A DNA stretch of 5,980 nt from Terriglobia bacterium (GTDB lineage: Bacteria > Acidobacteriota > Terriglobia > UBA7540): the NCBI GenBank assembly GCA_030042795.1, contig JASHYZ010000509.1, forward strand, positions 1-5,980, given 5' to 3'. The notes beneath the pieces are model-generated. The model ran no database searches and was not told the origin of the DNA. It saw only the letters and a list, made by a program, of their open reading frames with translations. Shown in pieces: positions 1 through 4,824 of the stretch (position 1 is its first letter; each line of letters begins with the position of its first letter). Made by a program: the position numbers and the translations under genes.

Positions 1-285
1 GTCAGGCGCGCTGTACAACTCCTGAATCCCGACGATGTCATACCGGGGCCGTGCTTCCCGGATGTGCTCGCCCACACTGCGAAACCGGCCGCGGCATCGC
101 GACTCGTCCCTGAGCCACACCAACTGCGGCGGGTAGCGCAGCCCGTACATGTTCAGAGTCAGGACGCGAAGCTTGATGGGTTCCTCGGCCGTCAGCAACC
201 CATCCGGCGTGCTCGTGCGATGGCCCGCACTGCCGGCGAGGCTCGACAACAGAACAAGAGGCCAAAAAGTGTATGCGAACCTCAC
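1..285 (-). CDS. Secreted endonuclease/exonuclease/phosphatase-superfamily protein, N-terminal part (truncated by window edge)
   Basis: The reading frame is open from a GTG at 285 to the window edge: 95 codons with no stop. Residues 1-20 form a signal peptide (Arg near the start, then a hydrophobic FWPLVLLSSLAGSAG stretch with small residues at the likely cleavage site). From about residue 40 it has the first two landmarks of the EEP fold: a first strand ending in Asn (LRVLTLNMYGL, metal-site Asn) and DIVGIQELYSAPD, whose Glu is the metal-binding catalytic residue of this superfamily. The spacing and the RxxxVGEHIREARP helix between them resemble bacterial sphingomyelinase/nuclease-like members. 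The substrate (phosphodiester in DNA, RNA or lipid) cannot be told, because the catalytic Asp/His part lies outside the window. A GAGG about 7 nt before the GTG supports the start. It begins 28 nt after the stop of the membrane-protein gene, so probably shares its transcript. Confidence 0.75.
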   Translation of the reverse strand, partial: MRFAYTFWPLVLLSSLAGSAGHRTSTPDGLLTAEEPIKLRVLTLNMYGLRYPPQLVWLRDESRCRGRFRSVGEHIREARPRYDIVGIQELYSAPD

Positions 286-313
286 CCGTGGACCTCGGTT
301 GCGTCCGGTGCGC

Positions 314-991
314 TCACGACGGCGTTGCAGACCAGAGCTCGCCCGCAAAGAAGAACATGGCAAGGCCATGAACCAGCACGATGACGACGGTCGGGACGGT
401 CACCAGAAATTGACGCACGGGGCCGAATCCGTGAACGCTTTTCAAGCTGATGGGGAGGTAGATCATGAGCAGGATGGTGTCGATGGCGAAGAAGAACAAG
501 GCGGGATTGTCCACCATGGCGTCCCCCAAGTCGCCGAGCCCCGAAACCAATCGCTTCACCGGCCCAAGATTCACCAACATGGCAAACATGAGGGTGAGGA
601 CGCTGGAAAGCACGTAGAGCGTGGCAAAAACCTGTACGATGACGGAGACTGTCTCGAGGAACCGACCGCGGCCCCTCGCAATCTTGCAGAATAGATGCAC
701 GAGGGCAGCATAAACAAACCAGAAAATCAGTCCGACGATTTCGACAGCGAGGAGGAATGAACGGTCCGGGTGCTTCCCAATCAGCGAAGTTATCGTCAAC
801 CCCAGGAACATACTGGTTGCTGCGAACGCCATCAACCGCTGGTCTAACTGTGCGCCGCCGGAGCCTCTCGCTCCGCCCGACACTTTAATCGGCTCAAAGT
901 ACTTCCCGGGATGTGCCACTGTGCTTACAGACACCTGGAAGTAGTCCGTCAAACTCGTGGTGGCGAATTTCTGAAACGCATCAAAGTCCAT
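314..991 (-). CDS. Five-helix integral membrane protein, possibly Yip1-like
   Basis: The protein has 225 residues. After a soluble N-terminus of about 50 residues with a Gly/Ser-rich patch (about 38-47) come five hydrophobic segments, at about 52-71, 80-101, 116-140, 163-181 and 195-216. Short charged loops separate them (for example KIARGRGR at 103-110). The N-terminal phrase HPGKYFEPIKVSG followed by five helices recalls bacterial Yip1-domain proteins. That is a resemblance of layout only, and I do not recognise the family with certainty. No catalytic motif is visible. AAAAGGGG ends about 6 nt upstream of the ATG and is a good ribosome binding site. The gene sits between a secreted caspase-like gene (51 nt upstream) and a secreted EEP-type gene (28 nt downstream) on the same strand. 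It could anchor or partner those exported proteins, but this is only inferred from position. Confidence 0.8.
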   Translation of the reverse strand: MDFDAFQKFATTSLTDYFQVSVSTVAHPGKYFEPIKVSGGARGSGGAQLDQRLMAFAATSMFLGLTITSLIGKHPDRSFLLAVEIVGLIFWFVYAALVHLFCKIARGRGRFLETVSVIVQVFATLYVLSSVLTLMFAMLVNLGPVKRLVSGLGDLGDAMVDNPALFFFAIDTILLMIYLPISLKSVHGFGPVRQFLVTVPTVVIVLVHGLAMFFFAGELWSATPS

Positions 992-1042
992 CAGAAACCC
1001 CTTTTGTTACAGTGCGGGGGGCGTTCATGTCTCAATCCTGTC

Positions 1043-1792
1043 TCATTGGGCCGCGCACGCAGGGTCGAGATTTGTGCCACGAACCCACCAGGAATGCAAA
1101 CCGGTACGATCGATGTAGAGCTCACGATAACGCCCATAGACGGATCGCGCCGCAACCCCAAATAACGCGTTCTCTACCACGTAGTCTTCCGGCGCCGAGA
1201 GCGCCCCGCCTTTCGGCAACAGCTCGGCAGCCAAACGGCGCATGAACTGTGCGCCCCGACATCCTCGTCCGACATTGCACGCCCAGATGGATACGAACGC
1301 GTCCTGGGCCATTGCGCACTGCATCCCATTTCCGAACACGCTGGCGATGTTCTCGACCGAGACCCCTTCATGACCGAGCTGCAGATAACCTGTGCTGCCG
1401 TGGCCGAGGAGTGCGAGGAACTTGATGCGCCGGCAGGAATCCACCAGAGATTGGATCATATTGCGAAAATCCTCAGTGTCCGCGACGGACTGCTCGATGA
1501 TGGGCATCGCGCTGCTTTCGCCATTTCCATACTTCCGCCGGACGTACGTCGTCATCTCCCTCATCCACAAGTTCGTCGCGATCCTATCCCTCGCTTCGTT
1601 CGGCACGGGACCTACAAACAAAATGACTTCATTGATGGACTCACACTTATGGCAGTCAGTAGGTGGACCCTCAGGCTCCGCGGCCCTCACAGCCGCTGCC
1701 AACCCTTGGGCAAAATAAAGAACCAGACAAGCTACTCGGATGGCACGAGAGAGTATTCCAGGGTATGCGGTCAAGCCGGCAATCACTGTCAT
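1043..1792 (-). CDS. Secreted caspase-fold-like protein with His-Cys dyad (DUF4347/CHAT-like)
   Basis: The protein has 249 residues. Residues 1-37 form a signal peptide: a basic stretch, the hydrophobic run ACLVLYFAQGLAAA, and a V-R-A cleavage site. The mature part has the plan of clan CD cysteine-peptidase-like folds. The strand IKFLALLGHGSTGYLQLG places a His at 131 followed by Gly. About 40 residues later comes VSIWACNVGRGCRGAQF, with Cys172 at the end of a strand and then the Gly-rich turn and helix seen in DUF4347-type domains. ALSAPEDYVV follows, as in the terminal strand of that family. The His-Cys pair is intact, so protease activity is possible but unproven. Other cysteines (47, 50, 120, 159, 178, 246) could form disulfides in the periplasm. 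Unlike typical DUF4347 domains, which sit in giant adhesins, this is a single-domain protein. TAGGAG lies 3-4 nt before the ATG. First gene of the minus-strand unit. Confidence 0.75.
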   Translation of the reverse strand: MTVIAGLTAYPGILSRAIRVACLVLYFAQGLAAAVRAAEPEGPPTDCHKCESINEVILFVGPVPNEARDRIATNLWMREMTTYVRRKYGNGESSAMPIIEQSVADTEDFRNMIQSLVDSCRRIKFLALLGHGSTGYLQLGHEGVSVENIASVFGNGMQCAMAQDAFVSIWACNVGRGCRGAQFMRRLAAELLPKGGALSAPEDYVVENALFGVAARSVYGRYRELYIDRTGLHSWWVRGTNLDPACAAQ

Positions 1793-1855
1793 ACGCTCCT
1801 AACCACCGAAGGAAATGCCGACCCAATATGAATCTTCGCTTACCTATCGTCCTGA

Positions 1856-1884
1856 ATCCTACCCCTGCCCAGCTAGCGCGTCAA
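1856..1884 (-). promoter_or_regulatory. Sigma70-type promoter for the minus-strand three-gene unit
   Basis: Read on the minus strand, TTGACG (1884-1879, five of six consensus bases) is followed after exactly 17 nt by TAGGAT (1861-1856, four of six). Transcription would start near 1849, giving a leader of about 57 nt before the ATG at 1792. No other promoter-like pair is evident in the short gaps between the three genes downstream, which fits one transcript. Confidence 0.55.
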
Positions 1885-1970
1885 GCGGCTGTCCTCGTCC
1901 ACAGCCGTTCCAGAATCAGGACGTTGGCAAGGGGCACTCTAACAGGTTGTTGAAAACATTTCGGAACCGT

Positions 1971-2054
1971 GTCATTCCAAGCAAAGCGAGGAATCTCGCT
2001 CTGAAACTAAAGGAAATACGAGATTCCTCGTCGCCGGCGGCTCCTCGGAATGAC
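1971..2054. repeat. Palindromic repeat element, copy A (REP/MITE-like)
   Basis: The left arm begins GTCATTCCAAGC and runs to about 1998 (GCGAGGAATCTCG). The right arm (2019-2054) is its approximate reverse complement with a few extra bases, ending TCGGAATGAC. Each arm also contains its own small inverted repeat, ATTCC/GGAAT (1974-1978 with 1990-1994, and 2023-2027 with 2047-2051). The element can therefore fold as one long hairpin or as two side-by-side hairpins. It shares this architecture, including the 11-nt loop of the left arm, with the element at 4686-4779. No transposase lies nearby, so it is probably a non-autonomous dispersed repeat. Confidence 0.75.
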
Positions 2055-2190
2055 AGTCGGGACGGATTGGATTCCGCTGTCCGTGACGGGCGGCGACGCA
2101 CAAGACAACGTTGCCACCCAGCGGCTGGAGGATGCAACGGAGGAGGGAGAATTGGGTTTAGCTATGTCTGCTAGACTTCTTGATCGGAGT

Positions 2191-2219
2191 CCGCGGGGCT
2201 TGGGATCGAAGCCCCGCGG
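2191..2219. terminator. GC-rich hairpin, possible terminator of the Gly/Tyr-rich gene
   Basis: CCGCGGGGCTT (2191-2201) pairs perfectly with AAGCCCCGCGG (2209-2219) around a 7-nt loop, an 11-bp stem. It lies 35 nt beyond the stop codon of the minus-strand Gly/Tyr-rich gene, where a terminator would be expected. There is no run of T after the stem on either strand, so it is not a classical intrinsic terminator. It may instead stabilise the 3' end or be a repeat remnant. Confidence 0.4.
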
Positions 2220-2254
2220 TCATCCCTATTGTTCTGGTTCTAAGTGACGGCTTG

Positions 2255-2734
2255 TTATCGGCGCGGCCCGAAATGCTGCCATCCGCCGTAGTACCGTCCG
2301 TAACCGCCTATCGCGACTCCGAATCCTACTGTGGGATAGGGATGATAGTAGGAAGGTGGGCAGTTGAAGGGATCACAGTAGGGGCCGTAACCGTAGTAGC
2401 CGGACCAATAGGGCCAGTATCCGCCGTAGCCGACGCCGAATCCCCAGCCGTAAGGACGATATCCATAGCCCCACTCGCGGTATGCCCCAGCGCGGTACGC
2501 GCCACCGCCGTAACCGTAGCCGTGGCCCCAGCCGCCATTACTGTAACCACGGCTCGGGTTGGCGAAAGTTCGCGCACCCCCACCGCTAAAACCGCGTCCG
2601 CTGAAACTGCCGGCGGAGTGACCGCCAGCAAATCCTCCGCCTCCTCTGGCGCCATCGCCACTTCGGCCCTGAGCGAAACCAGTTGTGGCCACAGCCAGCA
2701 CCACCGCAGCGATCATCATCAAAGTCTTTTTCAT
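2255..2734 (-). CDS. Small secreted glycine/tyrosine-rich protein
   Basis: The protein has 159 residues. Residues 1-21 are a textbook signal peptide (MKKTLMM, a hydrophobic Ala/Val core, cleavage around GFA|QG). The mature chain is low complexity. A Gly/Ser/Arg-rich stretch (about 23-66) leads into a Gly/Tyr/Trp-rich part (about 67-118) with recurring GYG, GGY and YWP units. A Cys pair follows (120 and 125, CDPFNC), then a Tyr/Pro/Gly tail. There is no catalytic motif. Such proteins are usually cell-envelope or extracellular structural proteins, and many bacteria have unnamed ones, so the function here is unknown. GGAGG lies 6 nt before the ATG and is an excellent ribosome binding site. That, with the signal peptide, makes the minus strand the coding one, although the opposite strand is also open for 273 codons. 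It is separated from neighbours by long non-coding stretches, so probably monocistronic. Confidence 0.8.
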   Translation of the reverse strand: MKKTLMMIAAVVLAVATTGFAQGRSGDGARGGGGFAGGHSAGSFSGRGFSGGGARTFANPSRGYSNGGWGHGYGYGGGAYRAGAYREWGYGYRPYGWGFGVGYGGYWPYWSGYYGYGPYCDPFNCPPSYYHPYPTVGFGVAIGGYGRYYGGWQHFGPRR

Positions 2735-2893
2735 TTGAAGCCTCCGCGTGCCGGTGAGTCAACGCTCGCCGACGTGGCACGCACCCCGAGACAGGCAATC
2801 GCCAAGCCAAAGCTGCCGTGCCGTAAGCTATGTAGAATGAGTTTGATGGAACAATGCCGGGCAGGCTTCGGCTGGCTCATTTCCACCACAGAT

Positions 2894-2906
2894 GGTGATT
2901 ATCACC
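2894..2906. promoter_or_regulatory. Perfect 13-nt palindrome, possible operator
   Basis: GGTGAT-T-ATCACC is a perfect inverted repeat with a single central base. It lies about 160 nt upstream of the start of the minus-strand Gly/Tyr-rich gene. Its size and symmetry suit a dimeric transcription factor, but no second copy or known consensus is recognised, so an operator role is speculative. Confidence 0.25.
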
Positions 2907-3166
2907 CAAGTCTGGAGAACATGAATTCCAGTTCGGGGTGGCAACCACATCGGCTCGGTCATCTCGTCGCCCGGCCGCAAACCACTCGGTTGCCGGCCTA
3001 ACAGGCCGAGATTCCCGGAGGTAGGGATAAGTCCCACTTCTGCTTCATTTGGCGGCTTTATGCGACATCGTTTGGCCGCGTCTTGGAGAGGCGCAGATGT
3101 CCGAGCAGCGGGTGCTTCGCTGCGCAAAAACGTCCATAACTAGCCTACATCTAAAATCGATTTATC

Positions 3167-3195
3167 TTGACATCGAGGTCTGTTTTTGGTAGAAC
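3167..3195 (+). promoter_or_regulatory. Strong sigma70-type promoter with no obvious coding target
   Basis: A perfect TTGACA (3167-3172) is followed after 17 nt by TAGAAC (3190-3195, four of six consensus bases). Transcription would begin near 3202. The next plus-strand gene is hemH, nearly 390 nt further on. The promoter may make a small RNA or give hemH a long leader. Downstream there are local inverted pairs, for example GTCC/GGAC at 3216-3230, CCGAC/GTCGG at 3230-3277 and GGTCC/GGACC at 3257-3285, but no RNA family is recognised. Confidence 0.45.
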
Positions 3196-3492
3196 CAAAG
3201 GCGTGAGCTGTAGCAGTCCTGGGAAAGGACCGACGCGGGTGTGTTCTCAGCCGAACGGTCCGGAATCAGGCGGTCGGCGAGGACCCCACGCTCCGAACGA
3301 AGCCAAGAGGTTGTTGATAAATAAGGTGGTTAGAGCTTGTCAAGGGGAGAAGGCGATTCTTATGCCCAAGTCGAGCCTGTAAATCCAACCAGTTATCCCC
3401 GCGAAAGTGAGGCTCTACAACCGGCAATGGCCGAGCAGAGTTTTCGAGCAGACTCTCGAATGTCATGTCTCAGAAGTTCGCAGCATAATTCA

Positions 3493-3561
3493 GCTCCGAA
3501 GGAGCGGTATAACTTAGCCCACGGCGTCAGCCGCGGCGACGCGGAACAGAACAGCGTTCCG
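3493..3561. repeat. Cluster of three short stem-loops upstream of hemH
   Basis: Three consecutive hairpins are visible: GCTCC-GAA-GGAGC (3493-3505), CCACGGC-GTCA-GCCGCGG (3519-3536, one mismatch) and CGGAAC/GTTCCG with an 8-nt loop (3542-3561). The order 'CTCCGAAGGAG, then about a dozen bases, then AGCCCACGGCGTCAGCCG' resembles intergenic repeats I associate with Acidobacteria and related soil bacteria. That is recollection, not a search result. The cluster ends about 18 nt before the presumed -10 box of hemH. Confidence 0.4.
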
Positions 3562-3578
3562 GCGCCGATTCTGCGTGA

Positions 3579-3584
3579 TATATT
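3579..3584 (+). promoter_or_regulatory. Putative -10 box for leaderless hemH transcript
   Basis: TATATT (five of six consensus bases) ends 6 nt before the GTG at 3591, so transcription would start at or next to the start codon itself. The -35 region is weak (TTCCGG at 3557-3562, 16-nt spacer). This agrees with the absence of a ribosome binding site before the GTG. Confidence 0.35.
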
Positions 3585-3590
3585 GCAAAT

Positions 3591-4664
3591 GTGGCATTTC
3601 CTAGGGCTGTGAATGACCTGAATTCGCGCGACGTACGCAAGGGCGTGATCCTGCTCGCCCATGGCGCCCCGGACCGGCTTGAGGATATTCCTGCGTTCGT
3701 GCGCAACGTGCGAAGCGGCCGGCCACTGCCGCCGGCCGCGGTGGAAGAGATTACCGAGCATTACCGCCTCATCAACGCGCATGAGGGCGCAGAACCCGGC
3801 GAGGCTTCGCCGCTCACCCGGCTTACTCTCCGGCAGGCGGCGGCGCTTCAAGCGCGCCTCGAGTTGCCGGTGCTGGTGGGCATGCGAAACTGGGATCCGT
3901 ATATTGTTGAAGCCGTTCAACAGGCGGCGGAGCAAGGGCTCGATCACGTGACGGCCATCTGCCTGGCGCCTCAGAACTCGCGCACCAGCGTGGGCCTGTA
4001 TCGCCAGCACCTTGAGGACGCGCGGCAGAAGGCGGCGCCTGGGCTTGCGGTCAAATTCGTTGAGAGCTGGCACGATCATCCCGGCTTGATTGCGGCGCTT
4101 GGCGAGCGGCTGAAGGCGGCGCTGAAACAAGCCGGGAGCCCTTCGGAAGCCGAAGACGCCTCGAAACGGGAAGGTGGCGCCTCGGTGCCCGTGATCTTCA
4201 CCGCTCACAGCGTTCCCGAGCGCACTATTCGCGACGGCGACCCTTATGCCGATCAGGTACGCCGGACGGCCAGCTTGGTGGCCGAAGCCGCTGGACGCGA
4301 CATCACATCCTGGAGCCTTGCCTTTCAGAGCCAGGGGATGACGCCTGAGCCTTGGATTGGACCCACGGTGGAATCGGAAATCGATCGCTGGGCCGCGGAC
4401 GGGCGCCGCCGCCTCGTAGTAGCTCCGGTCGGCTTCATGTGCGACAACGTCGAGGTTCTCTATGACATCGACATCGTGTTTCGTAAGTACGCGAAAAAGA
4501 AAGGGATCACGCTTTTCCGCCCCGAGTCGCTGAACGATAGCCCGTTGTTCATTGAAGCGCTGGCCGATCTTGTGGATCGCGCATTGCACACCAAGGGAGC
4601 GAGCACGCAAGGTGAGCAAGATCTTTCGACGTCGCCAAATGAACAACTGTGCAAAGCGTCGTAA
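3591..4664 (+). CDS. hemH: Ferrochelatase (haem biosynthesis)
   Basis: The enzyme inserts Fe2+ into a porphyrin (protoporphyrin IX, or coproporphyrin III in the CpfC branch) near the end of haem synthesis. The protein has 357 residues, close to the usual 310-360. Landmarks in order: GVILLAHGAPDRLEDIPAF (18-36), SPLTRLTLRQA (73-83), VGMRNWDPYIVEAV (96-109), SWHDHPGLIAAL (159-170), FTAHSVPER with the catalytic metal-site His206, GDPYADQV (216-223), QSQGMTPEPWIGP (246-258), VGFMCDNVEVLYDID with the conserved Glu288, and SLNDSPLFIEALADLV. Two features are unusual. LAPQNSRTSVGLY (125-137) has Gln-Asn where many homologues have His/Gln-Tyr, and a charged linker sits at about 181-198. The start is uncertain: GTG at 3591 is the longest option (a stop lies 13 nt upstream), while GTG at 3609 would also keep the whole domain. 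Neither has a good ribosome binding site. A long antisense frame (3393-4712) is its shadow. Confidence 0.93.
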   Translation: MAFPRAVNDLNSRDVRKGVILLAHGAPDRLEDIPAFVRNVRSGRPLPPAAVEEITEHYRLINAHEGAEPGEASPLTRLTLRQAAALQARLELPVLVGMRNWDPYIVEAVQQAAEQGLDHVTAICLAPQNSRTSVGLYRQHLEDARQKAAPGLAVKFVESWHDHPGLIAALGERLKAALKQAGSPSEAEDASKREGGASVPVIFTAHSVPERTIRDGDPYADQVRRTASLVAEAAGRDITSWSLAFQSQGMTPEPWIGPTVESEIDRWAADGRRRLVVAPVGFMCDNVEVLYDIDIVFRKYAKKKGITLFRPESLNDSPLFIEALADLVDRALHTKGASTQGEQDLSTSPNEQLCKAS

Positions 4665-4685
4665 ATGCGACCGCAACGCCAGGGT

Positions 4686-4779
4686 CCTGTCATGCTGAGC
4701 GCAGCGAAGCATCCCTGCATTTGTTTTTGCAGGGACACGACAAAATGCCGCGATGCTTCGCTACGCTCAGCATGACAGG
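4686..4779. repeat. Palindromic repeat element, copy B, possible hemH terminator
   Basis: A 27-nt arm starting CCTGTCATGCTGAGCG (4686-4712) is matched by its reverse complement at 4753-4779 with a single mismatch. Between the arms sits a further perfect 7-bp hairpin, CCCTGCA/TGCAGGG (4713-4719 with 4728-4734), around a T-rich loop. Each arm also contains ATGCT/AGCAT with an 11-nt loop (4692-4712 and 4753-4773). The layout matches the element at 1971-2054. It begins 21 nt after the hemH stop and ends 45 nt before the histidine kinase start, so it could terminate hemH transcription or separate the two genes. Confidence 0.8.
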
Positions 4780-4824
4780 CTTTGGGAAACAGCCAGCGCT
4801 GTTATTCTTAACAAGAACGAAAAA

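Larger units (their letters stand above)
1793..2254. other. Intergenic region without a gene
   Basis: No reading frame here has a credible start, ribosome binding site or protein-like composition. The region holds the promoter of the minus-strand unit, a long palindromic repeat and a GC-rich hairpin. The phrase AACAGGTTGTTGAAAA at 1941-1956 resembles sequences often found at insertion-sequence ends, but no matching partner end or transposase is present. I see nothing recognisable in about 2060-2185. Confidence 0.6.
2735..3590. other. Long intergenic region without a convincing gene
   Basis: Short open frames exist on both strands (for example 2828-3127 minus, 3167-3382 plus, 3266-3466 minus). 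None has a ribosome binding site, signal sequence or recognisable protein motif. The interval must contain the promoter of the Gly/Tyr-rich gene on the minus strand, but I could not identify a clear one. It also holds a perfect palindrome at 2894-2906, a GC-rich inverted repeat at 3091-3125 (GCGCAG/CTGCGC outside, GCAGCG/CGCTGC inside), a strong plus-strand promoter at 3167-3195 and a stem-loop cluster at 3493-3561. Confidence 0.55.

Noticed and set aside
149..694. Open frame of 181 codons on the plus strand
   Set aside because: It is antisense to the membrane-protein gene and the EEP-type gene, and its Asp/Glu/His-rich product is a typical shadow of hydrophobic codons on the other strand.
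1941..1956. AACAGGTTGTTGAAAA as an insertion-sequence end
   Set aside because: No inverted partner, target duplication or transposase fragment is found in the window. The partial recurrence GGTTGTTGA near 3309 is too short to count.
3091..3125. GC-rich inverted repeat resembling an arm of the palindromic element (GTGCTTCGCTGCGC)
   Set aside because: Only about a dozen bases match and the characteristic GTCAT/ATGAC ends are missing, so I do not call it a third copy.
2828..3127. Open frame of 99 codons on the minus strand
   Set aside because: No ribosome binding site, no recognisable motif, and a composition like translated non-coding GC-rich DNA.
3325..3336. GGTGGTTAGAGC, which looks like the D-arm of a tRNA
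   Set aside because: No matching GCTC upstream for a D-stem, no anticodon stem, no GGTTCGAATCC-like T-arm and no acceptor stem can be formed around it.
3167..3382. Open frame of 71 codons on the plus strand starting at TTG
   Set aside because: Its start codon would lie inside the -35 box of the promoter at 3167-3195, there is no ribosome binding site, and the product has no recognisable domain.
3394..3402. TTATCCCCG, similar to a DnaA box, next to an AT-rich patch at 3309-3324
   Set aside because: Only a single imperfect box is present, with no clustering and no replication genes nearby, so an origin is not supported.
3393..4712. Open frame of 439 codons on the minus strand
   Set aside because: It lies opposite hemH, whose conserved motifs are unambiguous. 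The antisense product is Arg/Leu-rich with no recognisable domain, and it also runs through the palindromic repeat.
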